The notes under the pieces were generated by a model, which saw nothing but the letters and a program-made list of their open reading frames with translations, was not told the DNA's origin and did not search any database. The translations under genes and the position numbers were made by a program. Positions 1 to 15,400 of a stretch of DNA of 43,125 nt are shown here, in pieces; positions within the stretch are counted from its first letter, which is position 1, and each line of letters starts with the position of its first letter. Source of the stretch: Liolophura sinensis (lineage: Eukaryota; Mollusca; Polyplacophora; Chitonida; Chitonidae); assembly GCF_032854445.1 (NCBI RefSeq), contig NC_088295.1:36321385-36364509 (forward strand), in the 5' to 3' direction.

Positions 1-425
1 GAGTAGATGTAGGTGTGTTCGTGGTGACCAGTCCAGACACTGTGGAGGAGAGAGTAGATGTACATATGGTAACTGCTGACCAGCCCAGACACTGTGGAGG
101 AGAGAGTAGATGTAGGTGTGTTCGTGGTGACCAGTCCAGACACTGTAGAGGAGAGAGCAGATGTATGTGTTTTAGTGGTGACCAGTCCAGACACTGTAGA
201 GGAGAGATTAGATGTAGGTGTGTTCGTGGTGACCAGTCCAGACACTGTAGAGGTGAGAGCAGATGTATGTGTTTTAGTGGTGACCAGTCCAGACACTGTA
301 GAGGAGAGATTAGATGTAGGTGTGTTCGTGGTGACCAGTCCAGACACTGTAGAGGTGAGAGCAGATGTATGTGTTTTAGTGGTGACCAGTCCAGACACTG
401 TAGAGGAGAGAGTAGATGTATGTGA
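1..425 (-). repeat. 51-bp minisatellite with acceptor-like unit, at the next DPP8/9 exon
   Basis: The motif GACACTGT recurs at 36, 88, 139, 190, 241, 292, 343 and 394, so the period is 51 bp with a single 52-bp step. Two unit types alternate, giving a 102-bp higher-order period. The array runs off the left edge. Read on the minus strand, each unit is a pyrimidine tract ending CCTCYACAG, followed by TGTCTGGACTGG. The preceding DPP exon ends in phase 2 with TA, so joining gives Tyr-Val-Trp. DPP8/9 have Tyr-Ala-Trp at this point. The array therefore probably repeats the acceptor and first codons of the next DPP exon. The genuine exon lies outside the window, so this link is inferred. Confidence 0.75.
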
Positions 426-713
426 GTTAACTGCTGATAATGTACGTGTATATGTAATATGTTAACTGCTAATACAAGTCTGGTTCATGCATCATCTAAG
501 TAAGTGACTTAGCTGGTGATATATGACTTCAGTATGAAGTATGAGTAGTGTGATATTCATTTGCACACCTAAATTCATACTCCACACTCTTGATTATGTC
601 AGGTGTGTGTTATTACCACACCTAGAGTTTGTTTCAGAAGGGCTAATGAGTAAAAGCATAGCAGAAGGCCCGAATGGGTAGACAATCACCATAACTCGGT
701 CACAGGGACTTAC

Positions 714-5531
<4,818 letters not shown>

Positions 5532-7990
5532 CTGTGAATACAACAGGGAAACAAATGAAAACAGCTCTGTTCATTGCAATATTCAAGCATAGACTGAAAC
5601 AATTTTGAGTGACTGATTTATTAATTTAGTGACTTGTGTTCAGTGCTGTATTCAAGAATATTTCCCTTATGTGACGGCAGTTAGTAAAAATATTTTGAAC
5701 TCAAGAAGATATGTGAGACGTCTTAGTTACCTACATTTTAAAAACATCACATCCTAAGTAAACCAATACACTTTGACTAATATTAACAACTGAATGCACT
5801 GTGAACACCCAGCTTTGACAATCAGTGAGATGTTAATTCCAGATTTATGACACTGTCAAAATTCTTAAGCTTCAGCTAAACAAAGAATTCTCCTATGAAT
5901 TCACAGCACTTAATATAAAAAAAATTCAGCAATTAGTAATTAAATCTGCAATACTCCTCTGCTATGAACTCGGTATGCTACTTGCACATTCTGAAAATCA
6001 TCATTATCAGTTTTACTGGGAGCAAGAGATTTAAATTAGCATGAGTGTGTCTAGACCAACTATATACAGTACATTACAGGGTTTGTAAACTATAGAGCTT
6101 TCAAATTTTTCAGCTATTAATGCCTGGAAAATGTTACTTTCAAATTCAAGGTTTTGAAGGGCCCCTTTTGTGAACCGTGTGATTCATAACATTTCTAGCC
6201 ATGGCAAGCAGCTGTGTATGTTGATCTGTCTGCTTGATTGGGCAGCTGGTTAAATATTTGATCTTTTACAAAGTCCATTCCTTAACACGGGTTCTGCATG
6301 CAAAACTTGCAGGTGACAAGCTGGTATAAGAAATGTTGCAGTGTCACACTGCCTAGACAAGTAACACATTACCCTATCATGCTGTGGTATATGTGATGCT
6401 AATTCAATGGTAAATGCAGTACATGTTAAATGCACAATATTTTATATTGCTGACATGGTCGACAGACAAGGTAAATTCCAGAATGTTAAAAATGGAGGGA
6501 GATCATTTACCTCGCTGAATTAATTTGCTGCAACGTGGTATGATATATGGCACAGAAGGTGAACTGATCAACACTGATCAAGTTGGATCATTTCCTGGGT
6601 TATGTAAAATGTCAAAATGCGTCTACTTGATTTCAAGAGAAAAGAGATTGATGTTGCAACTGGTATGGATTCTGGAGGCTGCTGACTCTTAATATTATTT
6701 ATCAAGGACTTAGTGACAGGGTGACAGAACAGGATGCTGGTTGTTGTTGTTGTTGTGCCCGCTCGAATAATTCTTACGTTAAAGGGTTAAGAGCACGTTA
6801 CGCCTGTCACAATGAGAAAAAACTCACATTGAAAGTTAGCAGCGTGTCATGTAAAAATGAAATGGATAAAATGTTACAAGTTAAACAGAAAAATCAAGAC
6901 CAAGAAGGCTTTGATTCTCAAATGATGTGACCCTCACACCGGAAGTACACCCACGTAATAAAAGGACTAACCTTGAGACTTGACATTAGCCTCCAGAGTC
7001 AGCCAGGGTAGTCAGGCGGTAATTTCCTACTGATTTAACAGTTCTTTTTGTGTGCCCATTTGTGTTTTTTTTTCATTGAAAAGAAAACAGATTTTCACGT
7101 ACTAAAACACGCATGTAAAGTGCATGGCATCATTCACAAAACTGTTCAACCATACTGAAATATATACCGGTTTATTTCACTTATACGCCAGCGGCCAGCA
7201 TTATGTTGAGAGGAAACAGGACAGGGCCTGACATACACTACTGATTCGACATGGGGGCTGCCACTTCGTTAGATGATTTGCATATAACGTATCCATGCGA
7301 ACTTAAAAGGTTAAAAAGTGCACCTGTGTTTCTAGATGTATTTAAAAAAAGAAAAACTTGATGTAACATATACGCAAAGTAACTCCGAAAAAATTGATTT
7401 TGACAATATGATCAATATGAGGTCATTTTTCAGGCAAGTGTACCGTAGGCTCCCTGGTTAATAAATTGGATAATACAAATTAATCCGAATTCTTTCGGAG
7501 TTTATTTTATTTATTTTTATTATTTTATTTTTTGTTCATTGGATCAACTAGAGCATGGTCTAAGGGACATAACTCTCAGAAACACACCGAAAAAATCGTC
7601 AGGACGAGTGTTGATGTAAGAAAGCACCTGTTTGTATAAAGCTGCGAAATAAAAACAAACTGTTGGACTCGAGATGAACAGATATGATTTCTCCGTGCTG
7701 AGTTACCGAGTGTAAAGTTTATGAGAAGTAGGAAGTTAATAGGTGCAGACTGACAACAGTCATCGGGATGTAAATTGTAAGAATTTCTGTAGGTTATGTC
7801 TAGATCATGATACTCTGTTAAATGCCAGGAAAGGGCTTTCGTTTACACTTCATCCGTTCATAGCCCGAGGCCTCGGTCTAAGGGTGGCTTATACAGACTA
7901 ATACTCGGGGACCGCTGGCCACCTTCGTGATCTAGGCCTAACCCCATAGATAAAGATCAAAGCCGAAATCCTTGGCTAATCCGTTCATAG
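5532..7990. other. Intergenic 5' flank of the DPP8/9 gene, no gene recognised
   Basis: This is AT-rich sequence upstream of the first DPP coding exon. Upstream 5' UTR exon(s) and the promoter are expected here, because an acceptor at 5531 precedes the start codon, but I cannot place them. It contains SINE-B fragments (5646-5690, 7160-7232), a short GTT microsatellite near 6740 and an inverted-repeat pair (7380-7395 with 7488-7503). A direct repeat of ATCCGTTCATAG occurs near 7853 and 7979. Confidence 0.6.
7160..7232 (-). mobile_element. SINE family B fragment
   Basis: TTTATTTCACTTATACGCC, CGGCCAGCATTATGTTGAG and GGAAACAGGACAGGGCCTGA match the 3' body of the family B SINE at about 30 kb. The tRNA-like part is missing. 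Confidence 0.7.
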
Positions 7991-8034
7991 TTGGTACTAA
8001 TGATAATTAATAATGATACTGTCACTGTTAGTCA

Positions 8035-8039
<5 letters not shown>

Positions 8040-8068
<29 letters not shown>

Positions 8069-8069
8069 G

Positions 8070-8099
<30 letters not shown>
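8040..8099. repeat. 60-bp perfect palindrome, (TA)n-AGGCCT-(TA)n
   Basis: Alternating TA dinucleotides run into AGGCCT, whose axis is between 8069 and 8070, and then continue as TA dinucleotides. Both 30-nt arms pair perfectly. TA repeats continue on the right to 8106. This could extrude as a cruciform. Confidence 0.9.
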
Positions 8100-8108
<9 letters not shown>

Positions 8109-8199
8109 GGTTTTACATCATTCTTATTAGTGTCACTTTTTCAGTCATACGTTGACGACGGGCTATTCGATGTGTGTACATGCCACCAAAGTGCTGTTG

Positions 8200-8440
8200 C
8201 CCCTGAAGTATCACTAAAAACAGCAAATGTGATACATGTACCTCACTCTGACATTGTATTGACACTGGGTCAGCCAATCCTGTTTCCTTGCTCTAACCTC
8301 TTAGTACTGAGGGCCAATTAAGGCACTATTGGGTACAGTTTTTAAAGTCCTTAGTACCCGGTTTTGACCCCAGGCTTCCAGACTTTGAGGTGGATTCGAC
8401 AACCATTAGGCCATCAAAGTGGTTCTGTCAGTGATGGCGA
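8200..8440 (-). mobile_element. tRNA-derived SINE, family A, minus-strand copy
   Basis: On the minus strand the head reads CACTTTGATGGCCTAATGGTTG with an A-box-like core. It is followed by GGGGTCAAAACCGGG (B-box-like) and the family A body: GAGGTTAGAGCAAGGAAACA, ACTTCAGGGGCAACAGCAC and TTTGGTGGCATG. It is close to full length. Confidence 0.75.
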
Positions 8441-8567
8441 TGGTATGAATCATGATTCTCATAACTTTGTTTATGTATTTACCATTTAGTACAATTCAAA
8501 ATGAATAGAGTACATCTGGGTAAGTGATTGATCTTCAAAGTTCGTTGTAAATCTAAATGTATAGATG

Positions 8568-9215
8568 TGCCAAAATGTTGGTGGTTTACCCTGGGAACTC
8601 CACCAACACGGTGTTCATATCTGTATGTCACATGTGCCAAAAGGTTGGTGGTTTACCCTGGGAACTCCACCAATAAGGTGTGCATATCTGTACGTCACAT
8701 GTACCAAAAGGTTGGTGGTTTACCCTGGGAACTCCACCAATAAGGTGTGCATATCTGTATGTCACATGTGCCAAAAGGTTGGTGGTTTACCCTGGGAACT
8801 CCACCAATAAGGTGTGCATATCTGTATGTCACATGTGTCAAAAGGTTGGTGGTTTTCCCTAGGAACTCCACTAATAGATGGTGCATATCTTTACGTCACA
8901 TATACCAAAAGGTTGGTGGTTTACCCTGGGAACTCCACCGATAAGGTGTGCATATCTGTATGTCACATGTGCCAAAAGGTTGGTGGTTTACCCTGGGAAC
9001 TCCACCAACACAGTGTGCATATCTGTATGTCACATGTGTCAAAAGGTTGGTGGTTTTCCCTAGGAACTCCACTAATAGATGGTGCATATCTTTACGTCAC
9101 ATATACCAAAAGGTTGGTGGTTTACCCTGGGAACTCCACCGATAAGGTGTGCATATCTGTATGTCACATGTGCCAAAAGGTTGGTGGTTTACCCTGGGAG
9201 CTCCAGTTTCCTCCA
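8568..9215 (+). repeat. 67-bp minisatellite derived from a SINE
   Basis: The anchor GGTTGGTGG recurs at 8643, 8710, 8777, 8844, 8911, 8978, 9045, 9112 and 9179, exactly 67 bp apart. One more diverged unit lies at the left, for about ten copies. The unit core GTGGTTTACCCTGGGAACTCC corresponds to GTGGGTTTCCCCCGGGCTCT of SINE family B. The last unit runs straight into a SINE 3' end. Open frames on both strands here are by-products of the repeat. Confidence 0.9.
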
Positions 9216-9302
9216 CCTTAAGACTGATCTGTGTTGTATAATGAAAAATTCTTGAGTATCATGGTAAGTAACAATTAAATAAATTAATAAATAAATAAAT
9301 AT
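9180..9302 (+). mobile_element. SINE family B 3' end adjoining the 67-bp array
   Basis: After the last array unit come CAGTTTCCTCCACC, ATAATGAAAAATTCTTGAGTA and an (AAAT)n tail. This is the order of the family B 3' body (TTTCCTCCCACC, GTGAAATATTCTTGAGTA, AAATAAATA). Confidence 0.7.
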
Positions 9303-11700
9303 AATTTTGACCTACATGTATGTACTGTCCTTTAAGTTGACAACTAAACTTCAGTGACTGCAAAGTTCAAAATGTGCAAGCTGAGCTCTTTACAGTGAGA
9401 ATTAAGATCCTCAGATATAGTCTGAACCCTAATTAATCAGTGCATGATAAAGCTATGATTTAATGGTATGTTCATGAGATTGTTTAATAATGGAGGTATG
9501 CAGTCCTGTGCTTTCAACTGACACCTCTGCTCTCCAAATGATTGGATATGTTTTGTAATGTTTGGTATGTCATTATTACTCGTTATTCCCAGGCTTTGTT
9601 TTAGATTTCTCATGTCAAGAGGTCAGATTTCACTGACATTTCTGTATAATCTATGTGCAGATGTCGTGATCATACAGAGTGATTTATTGCATACTCAAGC
9701 CTATGACTTCATATTTGCCTATTATGTTTAGTGTCTTCTTGTTGGATTTGATTTCTGTTTAACCCAAGTGCATCGTGTACGTAGACTAGTGCTTAACATA
9801 CACCAAAGGTTATTTGTATTCTTGTAGTTATTAAATTTTTTTTCCATATAAAGTGGAAAATGCAGTTTATGAAAATAACTTATTTGTTATTTAACATGTA
9901 CATAAATGCGCATTGGGTGTGTTTCTAAAATATGCTTTTATTGCAAAGTATGGATTAGATGATATGATTGAATTGTAAAATCATATTACCTCGAACAAAT
10001 ATTGGAAAATAATTTTGTGCAATGTTGACCAACACAATTCTGAAGCTTGACCCATGTTTGAAAAACTCATAGAGACTGTTCTCTTTGCACTTTACACAAA
10101 AGGGCAAAACAAGTTTGTAGCTCTTGGAAATCTCTGCATTCCTCCTTGTATGTAGGAGTGACCAGAGGATATACTCCTGTAACTGTTTTCTTCAGTTTCC
10201 TGTATGTTTTGGTTGGTCATCTAAATTCTCTGACCTGCATTTGGAAAGGTAATAGCTTTGTTACACGTCTGTAGTGCTAGTTATATGGATGATATTCATA
10301 ATGCCTGTTCTTTCACTGCTAGGTAAATCTTCCTGGTGTCGATGAACACTATTATAGCCAGCTGATTTGGCTATTCTCTGGAGTCAGCATATTGAGTTAA
10401 TTCTTCCACCCATGAGTGAAGGTTCCATTTGTATGTTTTCGGTAACTCAAGAAATTAGCACTCCTCTGGAAGAATACGAAATGTCATGTCAAAACATGAG
10501 GTTCAGTAAAAAGGATCTAATGATTTAAGCACCGGTATCAGTTATACTTAGAGCCTTAGATATGTGCACTTCACTTGCATAGATAACACACGGCAAAATT
10601 ATGTAGAGCCATAATACTATGTTATAACCATATAAATGTACAGTCTCACAAGTGTTCTAACATCTACCAAATTTTTAGATGCCTCTCATAGAACAAGTTT
10701 GCAGTTTGCTCTTAGATTGCTCTTAAAAAGCTATCCTTATATGTCTGGATATATGCTCATTGCTGGCTTTCTCTATGACTTCAGGTTGGAAAGTCTTCCA
10801 GTAACCTCTAGATAGTCATGTGTTTTCCCAGGGCTTTGTCTGGTTTTTTCCCACCATAATGCTGGCCCCAGTCATAGAGGTGAAATATTCTTGAGTACAA
10901 TGTAAAACACTAATCAGATAAAATATATATGTTCTGATATTGTCTTCAAACTTTGTCATCGCTGTTATTGTTTTATTTCAGTCAAGTAATCAGCCTAACA
11001 TTGATACTATTGCCATTGCCACTATTGTCAGATAAAAAGTGATCTTTAAGTGCAGAAGGAGATCAAAATTCACTATTTGTTTTGGTGAAAGGTAAACAAA
11101 ATGTATGGACAACTGAGAGATTCAGTCTATGAGTAAAAAGTCCAGGCCTACTACAGTTCAGTCAGTGCAAAGCGACACAAATTCTGACAGGCGAAGTAAG
11201 AGACTTAAATTAAGACATTGACATCTTTACACCGGCAGTCAGTGGCCTATTAATAATGTTGCAACCCTTCTCTTTGCACCCAGCACAAAAAGGCAAAACA
11301 ACTTTGTAGCTCTTGGAAATCTCAGCATCCTACTCTGCTTCAGGTGACCCACAGTAAACGTAGATTTTCCTGGAAAAGATTACTGTGTTTTGGTACTTGC
11401 CAGCCAGGAATATGTACATCTGCAATTTTGAAACCAAGTTTATCTAACTGGTAATACATGTACCTAGATATCCATATCCACTGATGTGTTTATACCGCAG
11501 CCAGTAGTATTTCTACTGTACTGTACAGCTTTTTTTTTACACCAATAAATATTTTTTTTTGACTTATGTATTTTGAAAATAAGTTTTGTCACTTCAAAAG
11601 AAATTTTCAATATCAAATCAGTTACTGTTCCTGGCATCTCTACCTTCAATCGTAATTAGGGCTACAAACGTAGTGGTATCTTCTCTTCAGTGATTTAGCT
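9303..11700. other. Intergenic region without a supported gene; contains a ~130-bp dispersed duplication
   Basis: This is AT-rich sequence. A segment at about 10060-10145 reappears at about 11255-11350, with shared CAAAACAA-TTTGTAGCTCTTGG and AATCTC-GCAT blocks. Their minus-strand readings look protein-like over short lengths, but I find no pyrimidine tract or consistent frame that would make an exon. A SINE-B fragment is at 10806-10925. Confidence 0.5.
10806..10925 (+). mobile_element. SINE family B 3' fragment
   Basis: TTTCCCAGGGCTTTGTCTGG, CCCACCATAATGCTGGCC, GTGAAATATTCTTGAGTACA and AAAACACTAATCAGATAAA follow the family B 3' body in order. Confidence 0.8.
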
Positions 11701-11701
11701 T

Positions 11702-11876
11702 CTAAGTGATGTTAACTGACAATTTGCGGGTCGAACTCTGGCTCTGTAAGGCTGTCATTACGTATACTAACACAGCCCTGTCTTGTTCCATAAGTTTACC
11801 TTGAACACCTCTGTACTTCCCTTTGCTGGCTTCAAAGGCAGAATGCTTCCGCTTAACTTGCGCAGTCATGGCTGCA
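11702..11876 (-). CDS. Possible first coding exon of an unrecognised minus-strand gene
   Basis: An ATG at about 11868 (minus) opens MTAQVKRKHSAFEASKGKY, a charged and protein-like sequence. At about 11808 it reaches GTTCAAG|GTAAAC, which would be a donor. The frame can also run on to a stop near 11702. I do not recognise the protein and find no convincing downstream exon before 9.3 kb. If real, it would be divergent from the arrestin gene, whose start codon is about 550 bp away. It may equally be chance. Confidence 0.22.
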
Positions 11877-12003
11877 ATGGGAGACAACCGCGTGATATTT
11901 AGCCTGCAACTTAACATAGATGTTGTGGAATACACATAGTTGAGTAGAGATATATGTTTTAGATGTTGCTTTGTTAGATTATAGAGTAGAGAGAGTTGAC
12001 TCA

Positions 12004-12230
12004 CCCTAATTTAGCAACCTTTTCGCATATGAAAGAGCAACTTTCAGTGCAATTTATGCACATTTATAATTAGACTTTGGAGACAGAACTACATTGGTTG
12101 CATTGACCAATTTCAGGACTTCACAAAAATTATAATTTTATCAGTCTGCACAGAATAATACCTCCTGAATGAGCTTGAATTTACACCTTGCAAACGTGCA
12201 AAAAAGTTGAAGAATTACAGTATATGCTAA
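12004..12230 (+). mobile_element. MITE family M, full-length copy
   Basis: It starts CCCTAATTTAGCAACCTTTT and ends AAAAAAGTTGAAGAATTACAG. Interior blocks (GCAACTTTCAGTGCAATTTA, ATTATAATTTTATCAGTC) match other copies. It sits just upstream of the arrestin gene start. Confidence 0.7.
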
Positions 12231-12424
12231 ATGGGTTTCATAGGTTGTGTATTGTGGAGAGACGATACTGATGTTTTGTAAGATCAGTTTTCATAGTGTT
12301 AATTCTCAATCCTGTTAACATGTTGTGCTGTTTTGTACTTGTTTTCAGCTGGAGTAGAAAGATCTGATGGAAAGTCAGCTCTGAGTGATAATTCCCCAAC
12401 CTGAAATAATGCTGTGTCCGTGAG

Positions 12425-15400
12425 ATGAACCATATCGTGGTCAGAACCAATGCAGGAGAATATCACCCGGGGGATACTGTGTATGGGTATGTGGTGTTCA
12501 CATCTGAACAGTTTGCTTGTGATGTGAGCCTGCTGTGGCTAGTGAAAGTCAAGAAAGGCTACAGAAAAAGTTCAAAACACACAGTAAAACACTTTTGTTA
12601 TCCACTATAATGCAACAGTATGCTTGTTCTACTTCACATCGAAATGTGAACCACTTTGTCTAAGGCAGGGAGTTAATTTACGAGATTCCCCATTCCTGTT
12701 GAAGAGCATGAGTTCAAAGCCAGCTTAAAACATGGCCAGCCCTTTTATCCTTTGTCTGGTTGAGTGATGCACAAGTTATGCTGTACAGTTGATATTCTGA
12801 TCCATTATCCTATGACTGAACACCTCTGTTTTGAATGTATTCTGCTCCTGACTTGCCAGCTTCCTAGTGAAGGATGATGGTTTTCTCCAAGCTCTGCTCA
12901 TTTTTTTCCTACCTAAACCCTCGACCTCTTGCGTAGATGTGAACTATCGAGAACTACAACATTAAACCACAGTCAACAAATAAATAAGGTGTCAGTTTAT
13001 AGCTTCCTGGCTGTGTAATACCAGGAACAGACACCTACATCATGATGCAGTTTTGCACTATTTCTGCAACCCGTGAAGTCATGGGTTTAATTCCAGCTTG
13101 TGTTTGCTTGTTTCCATCTTTATACATCAGAAGATTTGTCACAAATATCTGATCTATGAAAGATATAGCAGTTTCTTCCCAGGCTAAGCTAGCTATGTCC
13201 CTTAGTGGACTAGCCTTGTTCCAGTATCTGAAGTACATGTAATTGTGAGAATGGTATAAAGCATCGACCGAACATGTAAATATTAAAAATAATATCCACA
13301 CATGTAAATGTAGATCTCTAATCGTTATATATATATGTGTAATATTATCACATGTTGAATATGCGGTATTAAAAACACAGTACATGTAGACCTCTATTCT
13401 CTATTGTTTTTCTGTTGCAGGGCTGTATACCTGAATATTGTGAATCCAACAGCGGGATGTGGTGTGCGGCTCAAGTTTCGTGGCTATGAATACTGTAAGT
13501 TTCTCCTTTATCATGTAGGCTAAGGTTGAACCCATGCTGCAGATGACCTAGTGATTGAAAAGGCAATCACCTGAACAACGCAGTCTCGGCCTTCTTCCAT
13601 GTTTGTTGGGTAGCGGGCCAGCAGTTTGCTCTCTATTCCATTGTCCAACATCATTAAAACTGGCTGTTATCTCGAAAGTTAATTAATATGGAGGGCAGAG
13701 TAAAGCAGTTTGTCAAATGGTGAACTAAAACATGGCTGGGCATGCCATGGGTTTCTAACATCTGTGTTGTGTTTGTATTCTGTGTGGTTTGACACATGTG
13801 GAGAACAGTATTAGGTATATTACAGGCAAAAAAGTTGCTAAAAAATCTGTTACTAATTTAACCTGTTTTCCCCAATTTTGTGTACAAAATGCCCGAAGAA
13901 TATATTTATATTGATCTATTAATTTAAAAGGTGTTTAAAGAGTTTAATGTAAAGAGACATATTGCTGACGGCAACGTCGTCTACATAAAGTTCCAGGTGT
14001 CTAGTAACGTGTGTAACTTTAAGTGGACAAGTGACTGTGCAGTTTGATCCAGGGTTTTCCTTTGACCATCTACTCACTCAAGTCGCTGAAGATTGACTTT
14101 TATTGACCAGGTTACCTCTTCTAGTAGTGTAGATGACAGGATATATTCAGCGAAATTCAAATGTCAGGCACAGCTCTGTGCTATAGTTATGCAGCCTGCC
14201 TCGTTACTTCAGTTTGATCATACAGATCATTGCGAATTACAAACACTTTATTATGCATGATTAATAGAAAGGAAGAATGTATTTGATTCAGTTATTTTTA
14301 TCTTGCTAACAAATGTTATGTTGTTTACATCTGCAATCCATGAGCGAACGTTGCATTGTGGGAATCTCTTTGCTATCTCATTTGCACGTCATTTCGGCGG
14401 GTGGACAGTTTACACTAGTGGCAGATTTCCCCATATGATTCTCTTAATTGACATCATTCAAAAAATATCAGCCTAGGTTGATTACTTGGGGTTCCAATGC
14501 AACTCATTTTTATATTTAACTGAACCTGTTAAAAAATTAGAATTTCAATATTTCGCTTAGCATAACATAGTTCTCAAGAATGGTTCACTTGTACAGTCAT
14601 GTTTTGGGTGGAAGAAACTACAGTGCCCAGAGTATACCACTGCCCTTTGTTAGGTACCAGACAAATCTTTTGACGTAAGGCCAGAGCTGTAACACTGCGA
14701 GCTGAGTTTAAACGTGCAGCAAATCTCCTGACATAAGGATTGAGCTGGAACAGTGAGAGCTGAGGTTGAACATGCAGCAAATCTCCTGACATAAGGCCAG
14801 AGCTGGAACATTTAGAGCTGAATTTGAACATGCAGCAAATCTCCTGACATACGGCCAGAGCTGGAACAGTGAGAGCTGAGTTTGAACATGCAGCAAATCT
14901 CCTGACATACAACCAGAGCTGGAACAGTGAGAGCTGAATTTGAACACACAGCAAATCTCCTGACATACAGCCAGAGCTGTAACAGTGAGAGCTGAATTTG
15001 AACATGCAACAAATCTCCTGACATATGGCCTGAGCTGGAACAGTGAGAGCTGAATATGAACATGCAACAAATCTCCTGACATATGGTCAGAGCTGGAACA
15101 GTGAGAGCTGAGTTTAAACATGTAGCAAATCTCCTAACATATGGCCACAGCTGGAACAGTGAGAGCTGAATTTGATCACCCAGCAAATCTCCTGACATAT
15201 GGCCACAGCTGGAACAGTGAGAGCTGAATTTGAACATGCAGCAAATCTCCTGACATATGGTCAGAGCTGGATCAGTGAGAGCTGAATTTGAACATGCAGC
15301 AAATCTCCTGACCTACAGCCAGAGCTGGAACAGTGAGAGCTGAATTTGAACATGCAACCGCCTGGGTCAAGGGCCTAATAGATGCAACAAGCTAGCGGTT

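Noticed and set aside
8528-9221. Repeat-protein-like frames on both strands
   Set aside because: They come from the 67-bp SINE-derived minisatellite. There is no start context or splice support.
14574-15237. Three overlapping ~140-codon minus frames with Cys-rich repeats
   Set aside because: They are shadows of the SINE-derived 58-bp array in an intron.
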